From a virus, in IMG/VR virus record IMGVR_UViG_3300035126_000575, positions 1-46,015 of that record: a stretch of DNA of 46,015 bases; one strand, written 5' to 3'. Positions 10,966-19,535 of this stretch are shown here, piece by piece. The translations under genes and the position numbers were made by a program. Under the pieces are notes generated by a model. That model worked only from the letters and a program-made list of their open reading frames with translations. It was not told the DNA's origin and did no database searches. How positions within the stretch are numbered: position 1 is the first letter of the stretch; every line of letters begins with the position of its first letter.

Positions 10966-12678
10966 ATGAGTAGCTCTACCAATGTAATGAATATTGTTAG
11001 GAACCTTAGCCAACCGGCTAAATCCACAGATCCAGCAAATATTCTTTCAGCAAATCCAAACTTTCAATTAGCCGTTGTAGTTGATATTATACTGGATGAA
11101 AATCATCCATATATGGGTAAGAATCAAAACGATCCTAACGCATATCCAGCACCAACAATAAAATATCAACAAATACCAGTAAATTACAACACAAACGTTC
11201 CAACTCCATCAGATGTTGATTATAGCTATATTGGTAGAGCAAAAATAAGAATACTAAGTTTAGAAAAACAAACCGCTGTTGAAAAATTACCATGGGCCAT
11301 TCCATTGGATACCACAATAACACAATATCCTCTGATAAATGAACAAGTAATGGTATTAAAGATCGGTGATAGTTATTTTTATACCAAACCACTAAGTAAG
11401 TTTAATTTCGTTGGAACGAATGGAGATTTTGTAACTGAAAAGTCTGCAAGTGATACATCAAATAGTGCAATTCCATATTTAAAACCTACAAACAAAGAAA
11501 GTTATATTTCACACCCGGCGTTTACTAGTGTGAATCAAACTGGATTTTTTGGAAACTATTTTATTGTCAATCCTTATATTAGATCCGTTAAAAAATATGA
11601 GGGTGATACAGCAATAGAAAGTAGATTTGGGCAATCAATTCGATTTAGTGCTTACGACGACAATAGATTAATTGATAAGAATATTACAGATTCGTCTTAC
11701 ATTCTAGATAAAAATTTATTTAAAAAATCATCTGCGGGTGGATATGGTAACCCAAAAATTACTATTAGAAATAGACAGAGAAATATTTCTAGAGATGTAG
11801 ATCAATTTGTACATCCAAAGTTACCAAAGATATCAAAAATCAATGGTCAAGAAAAAAATTATGGTGGACAAATTGATGAAGATATAAATCACGATGGTAG
11901 CACTATTGAAATATCTAGTGGTGCAACGCAATCCAAATGGAAAACTACAATATATAAAAGTATATTTGGTGTATCTGCAGATAACGAACCAACCGAGGAA
12001 CAAACCAAATTCAATCCCGATAATTCTACAAAATTTGTAATGCCTGTTCTGACTGGTGACCAAATTGTTATAAACACAGATCGATTGGTGTTGAGTAGTA
12101 GATTTGCAGAAACTCTACATTTTAGTAAACAACGTTATGCGGTTGTTACTGATAATGAATATTCAGTCGATGCCAACGATCAGGTCGTAATAACAACAAA
12201 TCGATTGACATGTTTAAACTCACCACAAATATTTCTCGGACAATATGGAGAAACCAACGAACCAGCGATGTTAGGTCAGACTACGGTTGATTGGTTATAT
12301 GATTTATGCAATTGGTTATTAGATCACGTTCACTGGTATCATCACGTACATCCACATCCACATGGACATCAAGATGCCGGTGCTATAAATCAACAAAATA
12401 CAATGGATGCACAACCAAATCAAACTCAAATTCCAGTACAACAAATAACCTTAAAATTGTTGAGAGATAACTTACACAAAACTTTGAGTAGAAGAGTATT
12501 TTTGACAGGCGGAGGTTATGCTCCGGGAAGTAATGGTGTAAAGCCACCAGGCAGTGGTGCTGAATGTCGTGATCCAGTTAAGATTAATACCGTAACTGGT
12601 GAAGGTGTTGTGGGTGATTTCAAAGGTAGAAATCGTCGAGAAGGTCCGGTACAAATTGAATTTGAATTTCAAGATTAA
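10966..12678 (+). CDS. Baseplate central spike / hub protein (gp5/gpV-like)
   Basis: The 570-residue product probably forms the OB-fold hub and spike at the centre of the baseplate, which punctures the outer membrane. The region DYSYIGRAKIRILSLEKQ to GDSYFYTKPL (86-143) fits an OB-like barrel. Residues about 310-420 (DGSTIEISSG, GDQIVINTDRLVLSS, DQVVITTNRL) look like a beta-rich spike. After PAMLGQTTVDWLYDLCNWLLDH comes a dense histidine cluster (H454, 456, 459, 460, 462, 464, 466, 468). Metal-binding HxH motifs at spike tips are known in P2 gpV-type proteins. No lysozyme domain is visible, unlike T4 gp5. The gene order next to gp25 and gp6 supports the call. Confidence 0.72.
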   Translation: MSSSTNVMNIVRNLSQPAKSTDPANILSANPNFQLAVVVDIILDENHPYMGKNQNDPNAYPAPTIKYQQIPVNYNTNVPTPSDVDYSYIGRAKIRILSLEKQTAVEKLPWAIPLDTTITQYPLINEQVMVLKIGDSYFYTKPLSKFNFVGTNGDFVTEKSASDTSNSAIPYLKPTNKESYISHPAFTSVNQTGFFGNYFIVNPYIRSVKKYEGDTAIESRFGQSIRFSAYDDNRLIDKNITDSSYILDKNLFKKSSAGGYGNPKITIRNRQRNISRDVDQFVHPKLPKISKINGQEKNYGGQIDEDINHDGSTIEISSGATQSKWKTTIYKSIFGVSADNEPTEEQTKFNPDNSTKFVMPVLTGDQIVINTDRLVLSSRFAETLHFSKQRYAVVTDNEYSVDANDQVVITTNRLTCLNSPQIFLGQYGETNEPAMLGQTTVDWLYDLCNWLLDHVHWYHHVHPHPHGHQDAGAINQQNTMDAQPNQTQIPVQQITLKLLRDNLHKTLSRRVFLTGGGYAPGSNGVKPPGSGAECRDPVKINTVTGEGVVGDFKGRNRREGPVQIEFEFQD

Positions 12679-12680
12679 TT

Positions 12681-14276
12681 ATGAGCGAGTATTATATAGC
12701 CTATGAAGAAAGTGTGCCATGGAATGGTACCGTTTTTAATGCTAACGATTATAGAAGAGCTATAAACTCATTCTATTCAAAAGTTGATCTTGTACAACCA
12801 AATGCGATAGTAGAGGATGGTGCTCCAACGCCAAATATTTCTGTAAAAAATTTGTCTCCAGACGCAAATTTTCCTAATGAATTGAATTTTAGTTTAAGTG
12901 GAAAATTTTCAACATCAAAACGTGATCAATTAACCGGAAATTATTTAGCAAATGTTACTTTAAGTGGAGACGTTAAGATTCCAAGACAATCATCTAGTGG
13001 AAAAATACTGAAAGCTATAATAGCATCCGATTTTAAAACTACGACTGCTGTTGGAAAGACTCCCGGTGAAGCTTTCAATAATGCTTTTAAACAACTAAGA
13101 GAATCTTTGTTACAAACTTTAGCCGATCAAGTTGGTGGTTCCGGTCAGGGAATTAAAGTGGAACGTCAAGATCCATTTACTGATCCTGAACCAGCATTAC
13201 CAGGCCCACCAACGCAGGCAATATCTGGAGTAACTAATAAAGCTCCGGTCGTTGATAATCCAAACATAAAACTGCCAACACAAGAAGTTAAACAATTGGA
13301 CGCAGCTGCAGCTCAAACAACAGTTCAGTCATCTGTATCCAAAGCACAAACATCAGTTGGAAATGTTACAAGTCAAGTTCAAAGTACAGCGTCTGGAACA
13401 ATTGGTCAAGTTCAAAGTGCAGCTAGTAATGCAACCAGTCAAGTTCAAAGTACTGCGGGGGGAGCTGTAAATCAAGCACAAGGATCTATATCTAATGCAA
13501 CATCTCAAGTTGAATCCGCATCTACAGCTTTAAATGGATTAACCGGTGGTTTATTGGGTGGAGCTGCTGGTGCTGGTATAGGAGCTTTGGCCGGCGGTGG
13601 TAAAGGTGCATTGATCGGCGGATTGTCAGGCGCAGCATTAGGTGGTGTGGTTGGCAGTCTAAAGTCTAAAACCGATGGATTGGGTAAAGACTGGAATCCA
13701 GACAAATTCAATCCAACATCGATTGCTGGAAACGACAAAGTTATTGATCCAAAAACTGGACAAATAACATCTACACAAGCTATAGCTAAAGCCGATGCTG
13801 CTAAAAAGGCTTTAGGAGTTGGTTTGTTGGGTGGAGCTGTTGGTGCTGGTATTGGTGCTCTGGCTGGTGGAGGCAAAGGTGCATTGATTGGTGGTTTAGG
13901 AGGAGCTGCCGTGGGTACAGGATTGTCACTAGGAGGTGTAACTGGAGGGGCTTTAGCAGGAACTGGTCTTGGTGCTGGTATTGGTGCTCTGGCTGGTGGT
14001 GGTAAAGGTGCAATAATAGGAGGAGTTGCTGGTGGGGCTTTGGGTGCTGCAGCTGCGAAGTTATCGTCGATTAAAAATGGTGTTCCAAAACCAAAAATAC
14101 CTAAACCACCAAGTCAGCCAAGAATTAAAACGGTTAAGATAAAAAAACCAAAGGACTATACTGGGGATATAAATGTTCCATCCTCGGTCGATTTTCAAAA
14201 AGAAGCTATGTCGTTGCCAAATGTAGGCACTGAACAATTATCAAATATTAATCAAAATCTGTCTGGTCTAGTATAA
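12681..14276 (+). CDS. Structural protein with three glycine-zipper cassettes
   Basis: The first 165 residues look globular (beta-rich, ending in GKTPGEAFNNAFKQLRESLLQTLADQ). Residues 205-285 are a Gln/Ser/Ala repeat with an 11-residue rhythm (TSQVQSTASG, GQVQSAASNA), likely a long amphipathic helix. Three glycine-zipper cassettes follow, each centred on GAGIGALAGGGKGALIGG (297-314, 388-405, 431-448 with one change). A basic Pro-rich tail ends the protein. Glycine zippers of this kind pack membrane helices in pore and outer-membrane proteins. Between the spike and gp25, it is a candidate for the part that enters the host envelope. No homologue is recognised by name. Confidence 0.65.
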   Translation: MSEYYIAYEESVPWNGTVFNANDYRRAINSFYSKVDLVQPNAIVEDGAPTPNISVKNLSPDANFPNELNFSLSGKFSTSKRDQLTGNYLANVTLSGDVKIPRQSSSGKILKAIIASDFKTTTAVGKTPGEAFNNAFKQLRESLLQTLADQVGGSGQGIKVERQDPFTDPEPALPGPPTQAISGVTNKAPVVDNPNIKLPTQEVKQLDAAAAQTTVQSSVSKAQTSVGNVTSQVQSTASGTIGQVQSAASNATSQVQSTAGGAVNQAQGSISNATSQVESASTALNGLTGGLLGGAAGAGIGALAGGGKGALIGGLSGAALGGVVGSLKSKTDGLGKDWNPDKFNPTSIAGNDKVIDPKTGQITSTQAIAKADAAKKALGVGLLGGAVGAGIGALAGGGKGALIGGLGGAAVGTGLSLGGVTGGALAGTGLGAGIGALAGGGKGAIIGGVAGGALGAAAAKLSSIKNGVPKPKIPKPPSQPRIKTVKIKKPKDYTGDINVPSSVDFQKEAMSLPNVGTEQLSNINQNLSGLV

Positions 14277-14292
14277 TTATATATATAAGCAT

Positions 14293-14766
14293 ATGAAAAG
14301 TGATGTCTTAAAAGAAGTAATCAAGAAAATAGTACAACAAGAAGTAAAATCCATTCTTAAGAAGGAATTGAGATCCTGCTTAGCTGAAATAATTCTATCA
14401 GAAGATTCCAGAAAAAGTAAGGTAAAGGAAACGTCTACCATCAAAATGGAAGAAATTCTTGAGGAATCTGTAGAAGAAGAAGTTGTTCCACAACCTCCAA
14501 AGAAGTTTGTTAGATATACAAGCAACGATGTGTTGAATCAGATCTTGAACGAAACAAAGGGTGGAGTTCCAAGAGAAGGTCAATATGTTGGTTTATCCGA
14601 AGGATTTTCAAATATAGGTGGGGATAATTCGATAATCAATGAAGCTGTTGCTCCTGTAAAAGCTCCTGAAAATGCACCCGCCGAAGTAAAGGGAGTTTAT
14701 CAAGCTATGACCAGAGACTATTCAAAGTTGATGAAAGCTATAGATAAGAAGAGAAACAAGGTTTAA
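14293..14766 (+). CDS. Hypothetical protein before gp25 (157 aa)
   Basis: The N-terminal 45 residues form a charged helix (VLKEVIKKIVQQEVKSILKKEL). An acidic linker (EEILEESVEEEVVPQPP) and a conserved-looking FVRYTSNDVLNQILNETKGG follow, then an Ala/Pro stretch and a basic C-terminal helix (YSKLMKAIDKKRNKV). No family is recognised. It is three bases upstream of gp25 and is likely co-translated with the baseplate proteins; a chaperone or connector role is possible but unproven. Confidence 0.65.
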   Translation: MKSDVLKEVIKKIVQQEVKSILKKELRSCLAEIILSEDSRKSKVKETSTIKMEEILEESVEEEVVPQPPKKFVRYTSNDVLNQILNETKGGVPREGQYVGLSEGFSNIGGDNSIINEAVAPVKAPENAPAEVKGVYQAMTRDYSKLMKAIDKKRNKV

Positions 14767-14769
14767 TAC

Positions 14770-15183
14770 ATGGCTAAAAAAGCGTTAGGTTTAAAATTAC
14801 CAATTACTCTGGGTCAAGATGGATACTTTCAGACCAATTCTTTGACTGCGGATCAATTGTCTTCAAATATTCAAAACCTATTGTTGACCAAACCAGGCGA
14901 AAGACGATTCAATAATGCATTTGGTTCAAGCTTATATGGATTATTGTTTCAAATGACCGACTTGGATGTATCAAAAGAAATCATTGTGGATGCGGTTCAA
15001 CGTGATGTTGATAAATTTGTTAATGGTGTGATTGTAAATGATGTAAAAGTTCAATTATCTAATGAACAAAATTTCACTGGAACAATTAATAATGATAAGA
15101 ATAAGATATTTATAAGCGTCGTATTTACTTATAATAATACGACCGCAACGACGGATGTAGCAATTTCAAACCCTAGAATCTGA
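14770..15183 (+). CDS. 25: Baseplate wedge protein gp25-like
   Basis: The 137-residue product belongs to the GpW/gp25 family, small proteins that join the sheath to the baseplate wedge and nucleate sheath assembly. The diagnostic stretch LLLTKPGERRFNNAFGSSL (about 37-55) is present, with the conserved P-G-E-R in place. The downstream part (ISVVFTYNN) matches the family's beta-strand end. Its length is like T4 gp25 (132 residues). Its stop overlaps the start of gp6 (TGATG), so the two are translationally coupled. Confidence 0.93.
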   Translation: MAKKALGLKLPITLGQDGYFQTNSLTADQLSSNIQNLLLTKPGERRFNNAFGSSLYGLLFQMTDLDVSKEIIVDAVQRDVDKFVNGVIVNDVKVQLSNEQNFTGTINNDKNKIFISVVFTYNNTTATTDVAISNPRI

Positions 15184-17162
15184 TGTCAGAAATAATTAAC
15201 AAAACGTTTAGAACAAACACAAAGGATGTTAACTATGTGAATAGGGATTTCACATCTTTAAAACAACAACTTATTGACTTCACCAAGCAGTATTATCCGT
15301 TGTCATATAGAGATTTTAGTGAAAGTTCTCCAGGTCAGATTTTTATTGAACAAGCCGCATATGTTGGTGATGTATTATCATATTATACAGATCAACAATT
15401 TTTAGAAAGTTTTATCCAATTTGCTGTTGATCGTAGAAACATTATTAACTTGGCTAAATTCCTCGGTTATAAGCCAAAGGTGTCATCTGCATCATCAACC
15501 GATGTTGATATATTTCAATTAATACCTTCTATACAAACAACCAATAACGAATATATACCAGATGAACGTTATGCGTTGATATTAAGACCATTTACTCAAC
15601 TATCAAGCATAAGTGGGGTCAATTTTATAGTTGAAGAAAGTGTAGATTTTACACAAGACACATTATTCTCACCAAGAGAGATTAGTGTATTCAATAGAGA
15701 TGCAACTGGCGCACCACAATTCTTCTTACTTAAGAAATCAACCAAAGCTTATTCCGGCACCATCGTAACTAAACAAGTAAGTGTTAATGCAGCTACTCCA
15801 TTTTTGTCGATTAAGTTGGATGAAACAAATGTATTGAAAGTTGTTAGTGTGGTTGATAGCAATAATAACAACTATTACGAAGTTGACTATCTAGCACAAG
15901 ATACAATTCCACTAAAAGTTGATAATGTTCCACTTACAAATCAAACATTGTCAAAGTATAGAGGCGAAACTCCAAAAATTCTTAAATACTTAAGAACTGA
16001 AAAAAGATTCGTAACAACAATCGACGAGAATAATTTTACATATATTCAATTTGGTGCAAATACTGAGAATTTTGAAAACACGATTGTAGTTCCAAATCCA
16101 ACAAATGTTGGCGTTGCATTATCTAATCTTAAGAATCTAAATATTAGCTTAGATGGTACAAATGTACTAAAGAGCAATTCTTATGGTGTGTCTCCTTCCA
16201 ACACAACATTAACAATCACATATATAATCGGTGGTGGTGTTAATTCAAATGTAAATTCAGGTGATATAAGTAAAATATCAGCAACATCTTTTCAAAATGA
16301 CACAACTGGTTTGACTGATAGTGAAATATCATTGTTGAACAACATTAAAAACTCTTTGAGAGTAAATAACAATGAAGCTTCAACTGGTGGAGATGATGCA
16401 GAATCGGATGAAGAAATCAGACAAAATGCTATTCTGAACTTTTCTTCTCAAAACAGAATGGTTACTCAAGATGACTTTTTGTTAAGAGTATATGCTCTTC
16501 CTCCAGATTTGGGAAACATAGCCAAAGCTTATGTTCAAAGTAACCTAACACAACAAGTTACATACAATGGATTAGTTTCTGGTATAACAACCATTGATAA
16601 TAATCTAAATGTCGATTTAAATCCAATTAATCCATTGGATAGAAGAAAGTTTTTGGAATCAAATAATCCATTTACAAACAATTTATACTTATTGGGTTAT
16701 GATGCAAATAAAAATTTGACAACGATCAATCAAGCTACACTTCAAAACTTGATTACTTACGTAAAAAATTATAGAATATTAACCGATAAGATCAATATAA
16801 TTGATGGATTTATAGTCAACATCGGTGTGGAATTCAAAATATCAGTATTCCAAGGATTTAATAAACGTGATGTTTTAAATAATTGTATTCAATCTGTTAA
16901 ATCATTTTTTGAAATTGATAAGTGGAGTTTCAATCAACCAATCAATCTCAGTCAATTAAATTTTGAAATTATGAAGGTTGAAGGAGTCCAATCTGTTACT
17001 GATATTAAGGTAAAAAATTTAACCATTGATGATGGCAATTATTCTCCAGTTGCTTATAACATCAGTATCGCCACTCAAAACAATATTGTGTATCCTTCAA
17101 AAGATCCATCAGTATTTGAGGTTAAATATCCAAACTCTGACATAAAAGGATTGGTAGTCTAA
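15183..17162 (+). CDS. 6: Baseplate wedge protein gp6-like (baseplate J family)
   Basis: gp6 forms the iris ring of wedges that drives baseplate opening. The 659-residue product matches T4 gp6 in size (660). It starts with the typical NYVNRDFTSLKQQLIDFTKQYYPLSYRDF and then SSPGQIFIEQAAYVGDVLSYYTDQQ, the core of the family. The C-terminal half has the baseplate-J-type segment (NNEASTGGDDAESDEEIRQNA, MVTQDDFLLRVYALPPDLGNIAKAYV). It overlaps the gp25 stop by one base and is followed one base after its own stop by the DNRLRE protein. Confidence 0.93.
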   Translation: MSEIINKTFRTNTKDVNYVNRDFTSLKQQLIDFTKQYYPLSYRDFSESSPGQIFIEQAAYVGDVLSYYTDQQFLESFIQFAVDRRNIINLAKFLGYKPKVSSASSTDVDIFQLIPSIQTTNNEYIPDERYALILRPFTQLSSISGVNFIVEESVDFTQDTLFSPREISVFNRDATGAPQFFLLKKSTKAYSGTIVTKQVSVNAATPFLSIKLDETNVLKVVSVVDSNNNNYYEVDYLAQDTIPLKVDNVPLTNQTLSKYRGETPKILKYLRTEKRFVTTIDENNFTYIQFGANTENFENTIVVPNPTNVGVALSNLKNLNISLDGTNVLKSNSYGVSPSNTTLTITYIIGGGVNSNVNSGDISKISATSFQNDTTGLTDSEISLLNNIKNSLRVNNNEASTGGDDAESDEEIRQNAILNFSSQNRMVTQDDFLLRVYALPPDLGNIAKAYVQSNLTQQVTYNGLVSGITTIDNNLNVDLNPINPLDRRKFLESNNPFTNNLYLLGYDANKNLTTINQATLQNLITYVKNYRILTDKINIIDGFIVNIGVEFKISVFQGFNKRDVLNNCIQSVKSFFEIDKWSFNQPINLSQLNFEIMKVEGVQSVTDIKVKNLTIDDGNYSPVAYNISIATQNNIVYPSKDPSVFEVKYPNSDIKGLVV

Positions 17163-17163
17163 T

Positions 17164-19059
17164 ATGCATAAATTTATATATCCAGCTAAAGATACATACA
17201 TCAACAACTCATCAACCTTTGAAGATAAAAACTTTGGAATTGATGAGATATTGGAAATTTATGCATCCAACAAAGGATCTGAGACGATCTTCACCACACC
17301 AAATTGGCACGCCGCTCCACAAACTACATCTTCTTATGGAAATGAAGGTTGGTTAGCATATAACACAAGTTCTCTTTTTATATACTCTGGTAGTACATGG
17401 AGAAAGTTCAGTCTTACATCCGATACAATCTCAGGCACCAGCTTCATTGCAAATTTCTCAGGAAGATTGAGTAACGTAACTGCCTCTACAAGAAAGAGAT
17501 TGTTTGTGTCTGGATCAGCAGGATATACATCTGGTTCATTCAGTGGAAGTTTCAACTTTGTAAACAATAATTTTTATGCAAATGGTCGCTGGACCACTGG
17601 AAGTTTTTCTGGATCAATAAAAACAGGAGCAACATTTACCAGACTAAACGTTGGTCCAAGAAACTATACAATATCCCCACTTACCGCATCTGTTACTGGA
17701 ACAGGAAGTTTCAAGAATCTAATTGGCACAATTGTGGGTAGATCAAATACAGGTTTACCATGTTGTACTGGATTTTATAGACCAGTACGTGCATTTTTAA
17801 GTGGATCATTCACTGGAAGTTTTTCATCATCCAATTTCAATGGATATATACAGACCGTGACAGCATCACGTTTGTATAGAGCCGATGTTACTAATTTTAC
17901 AGGATACTTTGATGGAAAATATACTGGTACGTTTACAAGACCATCTACCGCTACATATTTATTGTATCCAGAATTTTCAAGAACCATAATTAAGTTTGAT
18001 TTAACCGAGTTAAGTCAATCTATTGCAAGTGGACAAATTTCAAGTTCTTATATGAAATTTTCATTGAACTTGAAGGCTGCTGGTGCTAGAAATCTTCCAC
18101 TAGACTATAAGATTTACGCATATCCGTTAAGTGCAAGTTGGGAAAATGGTAATGGTAGATATGCCAATGGTGGTAGTGAGATGGGAGCTAGTTGGGATTA
18201 TAGAAATTATTCTGGTAGCGGATTGTGGTATCGTAATTTGCAAACCCGCAGTTATCAACAGGTTGATTACTTACTAACCTCATCTTATGCCACTGCAAGT
18301 TTTAAAAATCAAGGTGGAACTTGGTATTATAACGTTCCATCAACATATACCAACAAACGTAATTGGATTTGTAGTTCATCTTTCTTCCCAGGATTAAGAA
18401 ATTCAAGACTGATTGCCAGCCAATCTTTCTCATATGGATCACAAAGTGATATAAACATGGATATAACCACGATGGTAAGATCTTGGTTGTGTGGATGTGT
18501 TCCAAATAATGGATTAATATTGTTAACCTCGTTTGAATTGAGCACACCTCCATTGGATTATACTGATGGTCTATTACAATTCTTCAGTAAAGAATCTAAC
18601 ACTATATACTCTCCATATTTGGATGTAGCTTGGGAGGATGTAGTCTTTAAAACTGGTAGTTTAGCTCCTCTCAGTGGGTCTACAGATAATTTGATTAATC
18701 TTCAGTATTTGAAGGACGCTTACAAAGCTGGTAGTATTCCAAAGGTATTTGTATTTGGTAGAGATAAGTATCCATTAAAAACATTTAATAAAGCTTATCA
18801 ACAACCAGTCATGGTTACTCCTAAGTACTTACCACGAACATCCTACTATATGATTAAGGATGCGGAATCTGAAGAAGTATTAGTAGATTTTGATAGATAT
18901 ACAAAGTTGAGTTGTGATGCAACCAAAGGAAATTACTTTGTAATAGATACAACAGGACTACCACAAGAAAGATATTTCAAAATACTTATTAAGGTAGAAT
19001 ATAGTGATGGTACCGTTGATATTGCGGATACTGGCAAAATATTCAAGATAGTAAGATGA
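17164..19059 (+). CDS. DNRLRE-domain virion protein
   Basis: The 631-residue protein opens with a DNRLRE-type strand set (FIYPAKDTYINNSS, NFGIDEILEIYAS). About residues 75-270 are an inserted region with many G-S-F-S/T-G-S units like the fibre genes. The DNRLRE/CBM-like part then resumes (RTIIKFDLTELSQSI, YMKFSLNLKAAGARNLPLDYKIYAYPLSASWENG, and a conserved W-rich stretch). The C-terminal part (from about 540) is beta-rich. DNRLRE modules are found in secreted surface and carbohydrate-associated proteins. Located right after gp6, it likely decorates or extends the wedge, roughly where T4 has gp7-gp10. The exact role is unknown. Confidence 0.7.
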   Translation: MHKFIYPAKDTYINNSSTFEDKNFGIDEILEIYASNKGSETIFTTPNWHAAPQTTSSYGNEGWLAYNTSSLFIYSGSTWRKFSLTSDTISGTSFIANFSGRLSNVTASTRKRLFVSGSAGYTSGSFSGSFNFVNNNFYANGRWTTGSFSGSIKTGATFTRLNVGPRNYTISPLTASVTGTGSFKNLIGTIVGRSNTGLPCCTGFYRPVRAFLSGSFTGSFSSSNFNGYIQTVTASRLYRADVTNFTGYFDGKYTGTFTRPSTATYLLYPEFSRTIIKFDLTELSQSIASGQISSSYMKFSLNLKAAGARNLPLDYKIYAYPLSASWENGNGRYANGGSEMGASWDYRNYSGSGLWYRNLQTRSYQQVDYLLTSSYATASFKNQGGTWYYNVPSTYTNKRNWICSSSFFPGLRNSRLIASQSFSYGSQSDINMDITTMVRSWLCGCVPNNGLILLTSFELSTPPLDYTDGLLQFFSKESNTIYSPYLDVAWEDVVFKTGSLAPLSGSTDNLINLQYLKDAYKAGSIPKVFVFGRDKYPLKTFNKAYQQPVMVTPKYLPRTSYYMIKDAESEEVLVDFDRYTKLSCDATKGNYFVIDTTGLPQERYFKILIKVEYSDGTVDIADTGKIFKIVR

Positions 19060-19060
19060 T

Positions 19061-19534
19061 ATGGCAAATATACCATTAGTTTATAATGTATCTTTGGTTG
19101 ATGTCCAAAAGTTCAGAGACTTTGGTACATTCTCTAATAATTTCGATGACTTCGGAAATCTACGTCAAGTTTATTCAGTTACACAATCTGTAAGTGGTAG
19201 TTTGAATTATGTAAATTTACCACTTAAAGTATTTGTGTACAATGAATCTAAAATTGTGGATACCAATCCAACTTCTTTTACAGAACTACAAACTGAGGAA
19301 TCTGTTGACAATAGAAATATTGATCAAGTTCTTGAAGAATATAATAAATCTATTGCTGAAAATCGTATTCTGAATGAAACTATCAATCAATTGGTTGAGA
19401 AGTATGAAACCAATGATGATAAACAGGTAATTGCGTCAATGAAGAATGAAATTATCAAACTTAGAATTGAATTGGGTCAGGGTAATGTACCTTCGGATTT
19501 TAGCGACGACTACCCATTCTTACCAATAATTTAA
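19061..19534 (+). CDS. Hypothetical baseplate-associated protein (157 aa)
   Basis: The first 75 residues look like a beta-domain (VYNVSLVDVQKFRDFGTFSN, NYVNLPLKVFVYNES). The second half is helical with coiled-coil potential (QVLEEYNKSIAENRILNETINQLVEKYE), and the protein ends YPFLPII. It lies one base from both neighbours in the wedge block, so a virion role is likely. No family is recognised. Confidence 0.65.
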   Translation: MANIPLVYNVSLVDVQKFRDFGTFSNNFDDFGNLRQVYSVTQSVSGSLNYVNLPLKVFVYNESKIVDTNPTSFTELQTEESVDNRNIDQVLEEYNKSIAENRILNETINQLVEKYETNDDKQVIASMKNEIIKLRIELGQGNVPSDFSDDYPFLPII

Positions 19535-19535
19535 T

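Noticed and set aside
13505-14013. Minus-strand open frames under the glycine-zipper gene
   Set aside because: They are the antisense of glycine-rich repeats, giving Pro/Ala and His/Gln-rich peptides typical of shadow frames.
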